64,000 nt of DNA from Paracentrotus lividus (taxonomy: Eukaryota > Echinodermata > Echinoidea > Camarodonta > Echinidae): NCBI GenBank assembly GCA_940671915.1, contig CALNVZ010003434.1, positions 11,290,523-11,354,522 on the forward strand, read 5' to 3'. Below the pieces are notes generated by a model. The model was not told the origin of the DNA and ran no database searches. It was given only the letters and a program-made list of their open reading frames with translations. Within the stretch, counting starts at the first letter, position 1. Every line of letters starts with the position of its first letter. Shown here piece after piece: positions 1 through 14,600 of this stretch. The position numbers and the translations under genes are program-made.

Positions 1-256
1 CAGCGAGACCGACTTCAAACCGACACTAGACTGAGCAAATTATTACATTACCATGAATGACAACTTCGTGGTCAGTTTGGTGTTGGTCTGGTGTCATTGT
101 GACGGTGTGACAAAGGTTTTACTTGTGTAATCACTTGCTCTGAGGGGAAAAATGTAACAATCAGCACTTTTCGGAAACCTCAACTAAATTTGTGAAATGT
201 GTATACATCTAATATGCAAAAATTCAAAATCTCTGTATTGATTGATTGATATACAG

Positions 257-3200
257 GGAGAGAAGAAGCTGTTAGACCAGGAGCTGCGTGTACTGAGGGA
301 GCGCTCCACCATCGTGACCTCCCTGGAGACACAGCTCAGGGAGAAGACTGAGCAGTGCTCCAGTATGAGCAGGGAGAAGCAGGAGCTGATTGAACGATGC
401 GAGTCCTTTGCCATGGAGAAAGGTCGTCTTGTCACACAGAACCAGCAGATGGACACCAGCGTGGCCGACTACCAGAACAAACTCAGTCAGAATGATCTGG
501 TTAGTGAAAATTTTCACACATAATAGGGGTGGGGTGGGTGGATATTTCACTTACGTTAGTCGTTTGTAAAATTACGTATAACTTTTCAAATGACTGGTGA
601 TCAGTTCTTGTGCTAAATGATGGAGATTGTGATTGGTATAGCACCCAAGAACATGTTCCAGTCGTTCATAAGCTACGAACAACTTTACGAATGACTGGTG
701 AACATTTCTTGTGCTAAATGATGGAGAGCATGGTTTACATTCTCATTGCATAGAACATCAACATGCGGAAGACGACCTGCACCATGCTATAAGTCATTGA
801 CCTTGAAACCATCACAGGTTGATTAATAACATGGTTTCATTCTCATTGTACAAAACATCAACATGCTGAAGACGACCTGCACCATGCTAGAGGTCATTGA
901 CCTTGAAACCTACACAGGTTGATTAATAACAATTTACATTCTTATTGTACAGAACATTAACATGCTGAAGACGACCTGCACCATGCTAGAGGAACAGGTC
1001 ATTGACCTTGAAACCATCACAGATCGTCTGGAGAAGAGACTGGAGGAATGTCGCCAAGCAAGGGATACAGCCAAAGAGAGTTTACAGGAGAAAGAGGAGA
1101 GAATGCAGGCTGTTTCCAAGGCATTGGAAGATGCACAGCAGACAGGGTAAGACCATGGTACAAATTTACTCTCAGTGATAAATGCTAAATTATATATATG
1201 TAGTTTATATGTTGTTTTTTAATGTATTGGGAATAAATAAATAAATAAATAAATTAAATAAAAAAAAAAAAAAAAAAATCATGTCCATCATTCACTTCCT
1301 TGCAACAGCACAGGATAGACAGGGTAGGTTTGAAGATGTACTACATGCATCAGTGCCCAGTTGCATAAAGAGTTACTATTATAGTGACTTGGCTATCAAT
1401 GGTAACTACCATGGCAACATTGCTCAACAGCCAATCAAAATGCAGTATTTCATGAAAGTTAACATTGATGGCTTACTTAGTTACTGTAATAGTAACTCTT
1501 TATGCAACGGGGCACAGGGCTTGAATTTATCAGTTGCCTGGGCCCAATAGTCAACTGAAACTTTTTGAGCCATGTGAAACTAAGCCAAAAATGTATTTAA
1601 CTACATGGATTGTATTCTCAGATGGCTATCCAGCATGAAACTTATATATATATATATATATATCCAGTATTGTTTTTTTTTCAGGATTGTATTTGCATTG
1701 TGTCTTTCACATCTGCTCTCAGTTTCTTAGTTTCCTCACCAATCATATATTCTGGATACTTCGCTCTCCCATTTAGGAACTTAACTTGACAAGCTTTGCT
1801 TGAAAAAGTTTAATCTTATTTGAATGTATTCACACTGAGCTCTATATGTTAACTCTGATTTAGATTTATTACTAATTATTTATACGCTCAAACTTTATCT
1901 TTTGTTAATGTAAAATATAAGGACATATGCTGTAAAACCAGAAACATTCACGACATGAAACTTTCGTGAATCAGAGCCGATGGCCATTTTTCGCGGCCTG
2001 AAACTTTCACGAATTGCCGACCATCAACTTACTTGAACAAGTGCACAGTATTGTACTGGCATTCAATAGATTGTGTAGACATACACTTTCGCGAATCTTG
2101 CACCCTTGTGAAATTCGCAAAAGTATCATGCACTCAAAAATATTTGGTTTTACAATATATAGAATCAAATAAAATCGAAATCCTATCATAATGTCTCTTT
2201 CCTTTTTTTGATATGCTGTTTCAGATCTCGTGCGGAGGAAAAGATCAAAGAGTTGACAGAGGCTGCTGAAGAGCGAGAGAAGAGACAAGGAGAAGAGCTT
2301 GATTCATGGCATAAACAGTTCAATGATCAGAGACAACAAATCAATCAACTCACTGAGAATGTAAGTACATCTACCACCTATGACAAAATATAGTGACTGT
2401 CATGACTTCCACTGACAGAAGGAAATGTGTGCAAACCTAACAAATGGTAACTGGTTATTTAAGAAGTGGACTAATCAGTGCAAGCAAATGGATGGGGAAA
2501 GCATTATATCAAACTTTATTTTTAAATTATTTCAAATATGAAACTAAAAAAGAAACATATTATTATTGATATGTTCACAAACTAAGAATAAATTCTTTAT
2601 TTCTAATTTTTCAGTTTCAGTTTCCCAATATTTAGAAATCTTTAATCACCTTCCATATTGAAGTTGAAAGCCAAGTTTAATTTGGGAGAAATTGCTGTAA
2701 GGAAACCAAACAGAGATATGAAAACAAGCCTGAAGAATTATTAACCATTTGAATATCTGTTGTATTGCAGTCGAGTGAAATTGAGAAACATAGAGCTCTA
2801 CTAGAAGTTGCTGCTAAGGAACTTAAACAGAGATATGAAGACGAACAAGAAGACAACATCAAACTGGAGAAAGAGGTAAGTTAATCCTATTGTTGCTGGA
2901 CTTTCCGAAAGGAGATTTTGACGAGGGGGAACCCCCCCCCCCTTGGTATCTCGGCCGTGGATGGTCCGATCGCCGCAAAATTTCGCACAAACGTTGCTGC
3001 ACATTTAAAGGGTACCGCTGATAGGCCCTATGTTTTTTTCAGAAAAAAAGTTGTGAGACACTTGAAAAAAAATTTGTATAACGCCAGGTCGCAATTTGTA
3101 GCGGTTGCGTGACAGTTGTGGATTTTGTACAGGGGGGGGGGGATCAAAATGACTCCCCCCCCCCCAGTCAGAATAGGGTTAATTCCCAAGTAGGTAACAT

Positions 3201-5689
3201 ATTGAGATGTATATGTATTTTTATTCCTAATGCTGGAAGAGGAGAAGTGCCAAATCTTGATTTTGCCAACATTTACATATTTCCTGGTAAAGATGGCTGT
3301 TATTTGAAGAGCTTTTCCAAGCCGTTTAATTGAAAATGTTAGGTTTCATTTTAAAAATTTGTTCAATACTTCCCCACAGCTATTTTCAGGAGGTTTTTTA
3401 GCTCCCCAAACGTAACTGATCTCCATTCCAATTGTATTTTTTTCAATGATTTGTGGAGTTGAGAAAAGACTTTTGACTAAGCTGAGAAGTTGAATAAAAG
3501 ATCTTACTATGAGCTGAATCATCCACCAATTCCTTTCACATATCTCATTGGAGCTTTCAATGGAGTTTCCAACTGCAAATCATGTGTTAACACAAAAAAA
3601 GGTGTAGAATAGATATGTGTGAGCTGGTCTCCCGACAGAGATTTGATCTGATTTGGGACTATATGTGACTCATATCAAAAAATCAAAATATGATACAAGT
3701 CAAAAAGAGTCAAGGAAATCGGCAAAATAATTTAAATATGTCAAATTTAGGGTAAAATACTTTTGATTTTCTGAATCTTTAATGTTTCATGTATGCTCTA
3801 TAAAAAAAGAAAAAAAAAGAAAAAGAGTGAAACGATAATGGGAAAGTGTTTAAAAATTGATTATTTTGCTTGTTTCCTCAACACATTACCCGGTGACTTG
3901 TGTCTCATTTTGATATCATGCATCATATATCTTCTGCTAAATATGCCTTGTATTTTGAAGAGATATTGATCAAGTTATTACAAATTGTAGAATAGATCTG
4001 ATATACTACTTGATTGGTACCTCTTGATTCTTAGCTTCAAGAGATGGAAGAGAAACTGAAGGAGAGTAAGAGCATCAACTTCCAGCTGACTCAAGCCTTG
4101 GAGGAAGCTGTGTCTAAAGGAGAATTTATCAAAGAAGAAAAACAAGAGCTGGAGGGACAACTTGAGAGCCAAGAGGTATGTCTAGAAACATGGACGAGAA
4201 ACCCTGTTCGTTTTCGTCCATGACCTCATCTGAAAAAAAAAAGAAGATACCAAGGCGACTTACTAAAAGATTAAGCCGCTCCCCCCTGCATGAAGACTGC
4301 CCAGGAGGATTATATGCCAGATATACTGATCCCCTATTCTTATTCCATTGAATTAATAGGAGGGGATTAATACATCCGGTATAAAATGTAGCTTTGCTGC
4401 TTTCACGCAGTGGGCTGTGGCGTTATCTTTTAGTACGTCGCCTAACAGCCAATCACTTCGTAATTAGGGCTCCTACTCTCCTGGAAATCAGCAAGAAGCT
4501 GGAAGATGAGTCAGGGACTTTTAGAAGAAGTTTCAGAATGTTTCATGATCATCACATTCATTGCCACGATGCATCAGGATATGTGGAAATACTGTGGAAA
4601 ATTCCTCAGAGAGGGAACTCTGGAAATGCATTTGTTGGTCAGTTACTTTGGGAAGTAAACAGCTTTGAGACATCCATAGCTTCATGCATAGTTTGATGAA
4701 ACACCCAGTTATCTTTTCTTCCTTTGGTTTTTGTACCTATGATTTAGATCCATCACCAGCATGAGAGAATCAAGTTTGAAGGTACATCATCTCAGCAGAC
4801 CAAACTGATAGACTTCCTCCAAGCTAAGGTAGACGCCCCGCCTAAGAAGAAGAGAGGACGTCTATTTGGCAAGACCACACAACCTCCCCCTCCTCACCTT
4901 CGAGATAGAGGGACGGGCATTACTGGTGTTACTGTCTCTATGCAAGTAAGCTATCATGTGTTCTAAATTCTTCTTTCTATAACAATAATAATAATAATAA
5001 TACATATTTCTAAAGTGCACTTTTCCTATACAATACCACTCAAGGCTCTTCTTCGTGAGACCTTTCTCTCATTGTTCTGTTTGATTGTATAATTATACCT
5101 GTTTTCATTTTAAAGATCATAGTTTTTTTGTTCCTTAGGGGAATTAGAATCTGAAACTGAATCAGAATCTGAATTAGACTCTACTCATTAAGTACTGAAT
5201 GCAGGTGAAAGAATTAGTAAGATCAACTTGAGAGCAGGTGTTGGGCAGAAGAGGGCATTGTAGAAGGTGACTCATAATCTCCTCCTCTCTGCATTCGCAT
5301 ACTGGCCGTCCTTCAGTGTTGATGCCCCATTTTATTATGATATTAAGTAACTCTTATACGACCTCACGGTATTCCCCTTATGTAAAAAATAAAAAAATTA
5401 AATGACTAAACAACAACAAAAAAATTTTTTTATTAAAGGTGCAATAAAAATATTTCTAGTGCCAATTTGAGGATAAAAAAGAGAGCCACTGAGATGTTTA
5501 GAAAATTGTGTACCGGGTATGTCAATTGGATGCATCAAGATTATGTTGCTATTTTTATTTTTCTTATTTTTTTTAATAATCAGGTGAAAGAGCTTCAACA
5601 AAAGTTGGATGCAGAGAAGAGCCGAGCATGGGAGCTGCAGAAAGCTCTGAATGAAGCCCGATCTGAATTACAAGCATCAAAGCTAAGAG
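257..5689 (+). CDS. CIT: CIT exons 1-7 of the window: coiled-coil rod and basic/proline patch
   Basis: Seven exons encode about 374 residues rich in E, K, Q and L with heptad spacing (for example [20 protein letters not shown] at 4098-4157), as expected for the C-terminal half of the citron rod that binds Rho and kinesin partners. Exon 4748-4945 interrupts the coil with a very basic [10 protein letters not shown] run followed by PPPP. This could be a nuclear-localisation or linker segment; I do not know its role. Introns are 0.45-1.2 kb and carry MITE-like inserts. Confidence 0.88.
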
Positions 5690-8600
5690 GTAAATGCATT
5701 CTTCCTCCATCTACCCGCAAAGCCTCAAACATCATGTTTGCAGTCCTCGTATGGCGTGTAAAATACGTAATGCGGAAATTACCAAACTGGCCGTTTTTGG
5801 CATGCCTAAAACTTCTGTTCTGCAGCCAAGATTTTGGGAGGTGGTGGGGGGGGGGATAGAAATTAATTCCATCCTCTGTAATTTTTATATGGAAAAGCGC
5901 AGTCCAAATAGGGTCAAACTTTGTTCTAATGGATTGTGATCATGTTGATGCAAATAAATAATTTTCAATACTCTTCTTAAAATATATGTTTGATTGTAGC
6001 ATCTTTTTTATTTGACTTCTTTTCACAGAGGTGGCTGAATCTGAAACAGGCTCATCGATGAGCATCCCAGACCTACCATCGACCCCAGTCTTCACCCAGA
6101 CGGCCAGCGCTAACCTCATCTCGGCCATCGTCCAGTCTCCAGGTCATAGGTCAAGCCCATCCAGTCTCATCCTGCCGACGCCCGGCGACAAGCGCAACAA
6201 GACCCTTGGAACAGGCAAGGGTACAATGAAGAGACTAAAGGAGCGAATGAAACACAACATCCCTCATCGCTTCACCATTGGTCTAAGCATGAGAGGGACA
6301 AAGTGCTCTGCGTGTGCTGATACCATTCACTTTGGAAGACAGGTTGCAAAGTGCCAGGGTGAGTTCTATTAAACCGTGATGATATGGGCGAAATATTGAT
6401 ACTATATTTTATTATTATTATTATTATTATTATTTATTCGGCATTTCAAAATACATGAATTATACAATACAAAATACAGAACAATAGGATGTACATGACA
6501 TTATAGAAAGGACCTGAAATAGAGATGAAGGGGCTGCCTGGGTTTGGAAAAGGTTAACTAAATGACCATGACCCACAGGTCTTCCTTCCCACACCCCTTC
6601 ACCTCCATCCAGGCCAGTATAAGAACATAAAAAGAAACATATATTTCAAGGCATCTGCATGTTTCAAGTCTTATTGTCGTGGGTGGTGTTTCACCAATTC
6701 GTTTGTAAAGTTACAAATGACTTATTAAACGTCTGGAACATGTTTTGGGTTCCTTTACTAATCACGTTCTCAATCGTTTAGCACAAGAACTGATCACCAG
6801 TCGTTTGTATTTCTCATATTAATAGTAGAATACCACTGTTTTGCCATGATTGAAAATCTTAAGACTTTTACTGTCATATATTCATTTTTTCAGAAAAGCA
6901 ATCGGTTTCACAAAATTGTTGGGTTAGCTTTTTATTGAAACACCCTGTTTATGTTGTTTCGCACTATCTATTGTAGAATGTCACTTGATCTGTCATCCCA
7001 AGTGTGCCCACTGTTTGCCACACACTTGCGGTCTTCCGTTCCAGTTCATGAGGCACTTCAAGCAGGCCATGGACGGTCCATCTCCATCAACCCGATCTGT
7101 GTCCTCTGCATCGTCCACGGCTTCGTCTTTGGCATCGTCTACCATTTCATCCACGTCATCGTTTGGTCAAGAACCCATGGTGTGTGGGAACCAGATACAG
7201 GGCTGGATGAAAACTCCTAGGTTAGTATACAAATCATGCATGCACGTGAGGTATATGTTTTGTTTGTACAAGTAGAGGTTGTGTGTATCTTTTGCACGAA
7301 TACATTTGTTTTATCTTATGACTCTTCATGATTCGTATTATTTTATTACCCCCCCCCCCCCCCCTTTCTGACATATTCTTCTTATCCCATTGGTAATGTT
7401 CGCAGATATCTAATATTTTCGCTTTGTGATATGTACAAGCTTTAAATGAGAAGTCCTCTGAGTTTGGTGTCAGTGAATTATGAGACGTCAAATGAGAAGT
7501 CCCCCAGAAACTCTTCTTTCTTTTGTACTACAACTTAGTGCAGTGTGCAAAGGATAAAGTGCTTGTTTTGTACAAAATTAATGTGAAAAAAAAAAATTAA
7601 TATAGAACATAATAAAATAGGATTCAATTAAAAAAAAAGAAGATGTTCTGCCATATTCCTTGAAGTTGTTAATTGATTGTTATTCGTATAGATCTTGCAT
7701 TTCCTATGACCTTTGACCTTTGACCTTGTTATGTTTTGACAGAATGAACAAGCAAGGATGGGAGAAGAAGTGGTGTTGTTTGGAAGGAACAAAGCTGTGT
7801 CTCTATGACAAGGAGAACTCATCAGGTTTGTTCTATTTCTATTAAAGCCATATTCATCTACAATCACATTTGAAATTTGAATTATTAGTTTTCCAGTGTT
7901 AGAGGATTTGAGAAACAATAGTACTACATGTTTTGCTTCAAATTAATATGTTATGTACATGTATAGAGTTATAGGGTAATTAAAAGTTTTTCAATCTTTT
8001 AGCCATACATTGCTGCTGCTACCTAATATGGTGATTCCATTAAAGTAGACAACTGGAGAGTCAAAACTGCTTTTAATTGCAACAAAACTCATACCACTGC
8101 AACGATAAATCTTTACTGATTCAGAATATCTAAACCCCTTGTCAATATCTGTTTTAGATCGGGAGTTATCACCTTTCAAAGAAGGGCCCCCATTTCCAGA
8201 CTTCAGCGGTACCCCACAAGGGCGTCAAGATTATGATGTCACAGCGTGGGCACCTGCACCGTGTCCACTGTATGCACGTATCGTGTACTGTGCTATATTG
8301 CGTACATTGCACATTCTGATTCTTGAAAACTTTGTTTCTCTCTTCTCATCTCATGCTTCACCCCAGGCCCTGACTAACTGGTCAAAAGTGATATATCTTA
8401 AGACGACTGTTCCTCTGTCATTTGTCTATATATTTAAGTTTAAAATCCATTCCAATAATGTATTCTTTTTCATTATATTAAAATATAATTAAAATAGGCC
8501 TATACTCAGCACGAGGGTGAGTGAAAAAAAAAGTAATCAAACAAAGTGACATTGTTTTCAATGTACTGTTCAAATCACACTTTTAGTTTTGTTGTCATGA

Positions 8601-11600
8601 CAATTTATTATAACCAATAATCCTATTTATCTATATAGCAAGGTTAATTATCACAATCTTGAATTTGTTTATTTGGCTTGTAAGTCTATAGAGTATTGTG
8701 AAGAGCCCGAGATAATTTCATCCGTTAGCTATAACAATATTCGTCCAAAATTTCGGATGGAATAGCTCCTTAGTTCTTCAGTTACAGTATTATGTGAACT
8801 TTTTTTTCATGGTTTTAGATATTGTTCAGAATGAAATAACTTTATTTTGTAGATTCGACCTTGTTGCAATGAATTTGACAGATTTTGCATTTGTGATAAA
8901 AGCAGCAGTCTTCCGAGAGACGACTGTATATTCCATCCACTCCTACCGGATTATACACTACCCCATCCCGTTGCGTGTGTAAGAATTAAGCCAAACTAAA
9001 TTAGTAGACTGTAAATATTGCAAACAATTCAATGCTTACATAATTGATTCTTAAATATTCTGTTTCTTCAGTATATATTGATTTTATTTGGGACGTTTCT
9101 GGTCTTTTAGCCATTGAATTTCGATAAATAAGGAATTTTGGAGGAAATGTGACATGACCACCTTGTCAAACTAATGATGGTAGTGTTAATCCGTGTAAGT
9201 TAATAGTTGGGAAAGTCATGACGGTGGCATGATTATATTTTATTGCTCTAAAACCTTATTTGGAGGGATTCAGATTAAGAAAAAAAAAATCATATTAAAA
9301 TCAATATAGATTCAACACAGAATAAGTCTTCTTAAGAATGAAGTCACTATAAATTTACGTGGAATTTTAAGCATTATATCTCCCAATGTCAATGGGCAAA
9401 TTAAACGTTTCACCAACAACCAACGGGCCGCACCGTTCCCGGCCCCTCGGTGAGAGATGAGCAAGGCAATTCGTGCTTTTACTATGATCTGATGATTGCA
9501 AACTCTTCAAAAATCTATCGCAGCAAGTTCAAATCTACAACATAATCACAATCGTTAACAATATCTCAAAACACGATATTCTAAGGATATACAACCCTGT
9601 ATGATTTGTCCAATGTTGTAATCAGTTGTGATAAAAGAGCCATAAATCCGAGACACAGCAGCTATAGCAAGCTAGTACAGTGCGAGCAATGTGTTTATGT
9701 TATATGCATATAGGTATGCATGCATTGCATAATATGCATCAAGCTAGCTGCGCGCGCAAACTCAGATCAGCTGGCTATTGTTCGAGCTGCCCAAGGTGTG
9801 ACGTCACAAACCAGGAGCTCCTCCGCACACTGAGCGGCCCATTTGGGGGCGGATTAAACAAAAACACTAAAAACCATTTAAAGCTATTTCTGAGAGATTC
9901 AAGTCATTTTCAGCATGTCATTCGTATAAACGAAGGAAAATCTATTCAGTAACATGTAATCTGGCCATTATTAGCAAATATTGTGTATTTTCTCCATGTG
10001 TCTACTTTAATGTTTTTACTGGAGTACAGTCTTATTCCTGAAGATGGAATTACGATTGTTCATGCCTGTGTGTGCTATGGAACTACCAAATTCAGTGGTC
10101 CAATGTTGTTTTTTCTTACTGTCATTTCTTGCTTAGGTTGTGGTTCTCCTTTCCTAGAGTAAAGTCTCTGTCCTGAAGATGGTATTACGCCTGTTCATAC
10201 TGGTGTGTCTACTATGGCATTACCAAATTCAATGAATCCATTGATGTTTTTCTTTCTATCATAGGTTGTGGTTCTCCATTCCTGGAGTACAGTCTCTGTC
10301 CTGAAGATGGTATTATGACAGTTCATGCTTGTGTTCCTCTCATGGAGTTACCAAATTTAATGATTTTCTTTATTACTTTCTGTAATAGGTTGTGGCTCAC
10401 CTTTCCTGGAGTACAGTCTCTGTCCTGAAGATGGTATTACAACTGTTCATGCTGGTGTGTCTGCTACTGAGCTACCTAATACCGCATCCAGTGATCTACC
10501 GTTCGTATTCCGTCTGGAATCCCGACCAGTAACCACCTGTTGGCCAGACACCAAGACACTCTTTCTCATGGCTCCTAGCTTCCAAGACAAACAGCAATGG
10601 ATGGTCAGTAAAATATATCTTAACCATTTTTTACAGACAAATGTAATTTCATAAATATCACAATGTCGTATTGTTTTCTGCATGTGAATGATATTTTATA
10701 TTTATTGCTACTAAATATCCTTTTATATAAATTTTTGTTTACTATTTCTCCAACTAAGTGGACTTGGAATTTGTACACTTTCCGTAGACCTTAGGATTAG
10801 TTAGCTAATTTTAAAACCTCACTTTTAAAATTTTATACACATTCTATAATGCTGTGTTATCTATATATATTCATTGTGATTTGATGGTAGTCATCATCAT
10901 TATGATTTATATTATTATTATTTAATTGTGTTCTACGTAGGTTGGTCTTGAAGTGGCTAGCATCCGAGGTCGTAACGCTGGTCCTGGAGGATCTATTCGA
11001 GACCAAGCTAGACTCATTGGCAACACACTTCTCAAACTGAACCAAGAAAACCGACTGGATATCAACTGCACTCTTCTTGTCAGTGACGGGGTAAGGAACT
11101 TGTCACTCAATTTCAGAGCTTTCAATATATTCCCTATATTTTCCCTTTACATGTATAGTGCACAGGTCCCATTGTTTTTATCCAGGTTTTTGTCTCTTTC
11201 ATTTTACTCTTGGCTTTTAAGCCCGTTTGCCTCTCCTTTAATCCCTTCATTTTTATACTTACCCAGGGATTCTGCCAGCTAATCATCTCTTGTTTTGTTC
11301 AGGTTCCTTTTTGATGTTGCCTACCCCTGAATTTGGTGTTATTTCTCTTATAATCAGGGGAAAATTTATTTACATAATTTCCAGTACAATTATTATAAAC
11401 TAAGATGAGTGGCAGACTTTACTTTGGTTTGAAAGCTTACGGAATAGCAAAATTAGGCTTTGTCTACCAACTTTCTACTTTTAATTTCAAATTATTGATT
11501 TCCTCATTTATTTGAGTTAAGTATTTTCATAATTGTAACCTCATGCTATTATTTAAGATACATTGTGTCATGTTCAATGTTCAAATGCATGATAAAGCAT

Positions 11601-14600
11601 TACTACTGTTAAAACAACTAGCTTAAAGTAGTTTCATGTTAGAATAACTGATTAATGAAACCCCCCTTTTTCCTGAATAGATGCTTCTGATTGGAGCTGA
11701 GGAGGGACTCTACACAATGCAGTTAATGGACCGGAAGAAACCACTTGCTCAGATAGGAGGGGTGAGCAGCGTCTTCCAGATGCAGATCATCTCTCAGCTA
11801 ATGCTAGCTGTCATGATCATAGGTCAGTCCAAGATTCTGTCCCTATGGCAGTGGTATAATATATTATAGAAATAGTGAATAGGCATGAGTGTGATAGAAC
11901 AAGATTTGCTAGAAAATCTTGTACCATCGCACTCATGCCTATTCATTATAGAATATGCATGAGTGCGATGGTAAGAGATTTTGGAGCAAATGGAAGGCTG
12001 AACGTTCAAAATACTGTCCAAAATGTTTAGGTGATGTTACAATATGACTTGAAAGTAACATCTGAAGCAATTGCTTATCTCCTGAATAAGACATCGAGGC
12101 CTTGCAACTTAAAACTTAATGAAACAGTTTCCTAGTACTTCTAATATATTCACAAACTTTATAAATGTAAGTCATACTTTCCAGACATATAATGTACAAG
12201 AATGCCACAGTAATGTGTTCTAAATACAATTTTCAATGAAGTGGCTACCAAACACTCACAAAATACCATTTTTCCAATGGTGAAGTATTGAATTATTGTA
12301 TTCACAGTGAATTAAAAAAAGAAGAAATTCTGATTGTTATTTTTATTGTTTGTGCAGGTCCTGAAAGGAACTTGTGTATTGTAGACCTGAAGCATTTGAG
12401 GACTATGAGCAGTCAGGCTAGCATCAGTGATGTTACTGTCAACTACACCAACATTGAAGACATTCATGTAAGTATGACCTCAAACATAATTATCTTGTTC
12501 AAAATAAATTATTACATTATGATCAGGGCTTCATGCTAATTTATTTTACAGATTTTTATGATTGTTAAATGTATAACAAAACTCCATATTCCTAATATTT
12601 TCTCAATGTGTGGAATGATAACTTGTCATTGTGTGAATGGAAAACTAGGTTCCATAACCTTGAATTATCTTGTATCTCGTATTTAGGGAGTGAACGTAAA
12701 GCACCTATGTCGAGAAAGTATATCCTAAGATATACCTTTGCAACAACAGAATGTCATTATTAGGCCAAACAGTGAAAATTGTTATGTTGCCCTCATTTGA
12801 CTGACCGAAAAAATGTGAAAAAAACAGGGTCATGTTTTTTAATTTTTAGTATAATTTTTTTTTTATAGCGGACCCAAAAAATACAAACACTGTTTCTGTG
12901 AGAAAATGTCAGATTTGGGCAAAGTATTTCAATGGCTTCAAAAGTACTTCTATATATGCGTTTTGACTGCATTCCTTCCCATTTAGAAACTTTAAAAATA
13001 ATATTGGAAAGCTCTACGTAAAAAAACTGCACATACGTATGAAGTCAAGGGTTGGTTAAATAAAAAAAAAAAAAATAAATAAAATTGACCAACTGACCAA
13101 ATTTTCAAATTGTGTGCATATGAGGGCAACATAACACTTTTTTTAAAGGCCTTATTATCAGCAAACACGATGTTGAGAGGTTTTCTTGTTGACCCCATAC
13201 AGTCGTGTCACCTGTTTGCCTGTGGAAAGGTAGATGGCTCATTCTACCTGTGTGCTGCTATGCCTACCAAGATCAGTATTCTCAAGTACAGTGAAGGACT
13301 CTCAAAGTTCTGTGTTAGAAAGGTATGTATTTGTATGCCTAGTGCCTACATATGTATCAGATCATGTTCATAGTGGTTGTTTGCATGTGGGAAGGTAGAT
13401 GGCTCATTCTACCTATGTGCTGCTATGCCTACCAAGATCAGTATCCTCAAGTACAGTGAAGGACTCTCAAAGTTCTGTGTGAGGAAGGTATGTATTTGTA
13501 TGCCTAGTGCCTACATATGTATCAGATCATGTTCATAGTGGCTGTTTGCATGTGGGAAGGTAGATGGCTCATTCTACCTATGTGCTGCTATGCCTACCAA
13601 GATCAGTATCCTCAAGTACAGTGAAGGACTCTCAAAGTTCTGTGTGAGAAAGCTACGTCATTGTGTCGATGTAACCTGTATCACATCATTTTCATTGTGG
13701 CTATTTACGCATGGGAAGGTCGATGGGTCGTTGTGCAAGATCAAATTACTCTCTCATTTATTGAGCAATACTCTTGAAACTCAGCACACACTTTGGTCTT
13801 GAGCTGATTACATTACATTACATATGTCGGAAAGTGTGTTGCCATGGTAACAGCCTATCATTGCAATAAATGTGTAAAATTTTGCAGTCCTTCATTTCTC
13901 AAGCAATGCTGATTACATATTTTATGTTATTCTATTGTGTATTATCTGTAGAATCACTTAACATTTCTTTTACTGTACTTCATCTAATATTCAACAAAAC
14001 AACCAAACACAAAAATATTATCATGATGGATATAAACTCTTCACTTTTTTTGTTTGTTCATTAAAGGAATAACTGTTCAAATTTTCATATCATTGTCTGT
14101 TTGTAGGAGATTCAGACAGCAGAGCCTTCAAGCTGTCTCTTGTTCACAGAGACTAGTATTCTAGCTGGGACAGACCGATTCTATGAAATAGAACTAAGAG
14201 ATTTCAAGATAGATGGTGAGTTGTCTTCAAACTCTTTAGTACATATATTCAGCAACCTAATTAATATGAAGTTGTTTCATACTTTGCTTGTTTTGCTCCG
14301 GTTTAAAAAAAACAAAACAAAAGAAAACAGATAACCATAGTGGGGATTTAATTAAAACCATGGAAAACAATATAAACTTATTCTTCATTGCACACTATAT
14401 TCAATATAAATTGTGAATTCTAACAGCAGTCAAATTCCATGCAAAGCATACTTGTATAGTATCATCTGCTTTACTGAAATAAAAGTTTGCAAGTGACATA
14501 TAAAGCAGAATTTGAGTTATTATGGATTTTATATATTACCGATTGTATCCCTTTTCCTGAACAAATTTTATTCATAAACACTTTCACATAAACATTCCAC

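Noticed and set aside
4394..4696. 100-codon open frame in a CIT intron
   Set aside because: No splice context, no family similarity, and the neighbouring exons join in phase without it.
8158..8208. Possible 51-nt cassette exon in the PH domain (phase 1 in, phase 1 out)
   Set aside because: Phase fits and the acceptor is fair, but the donor (gtaccc) is poor, and direct joining of the neighbouring exons already gives the spacing seen in vertebrate citron.
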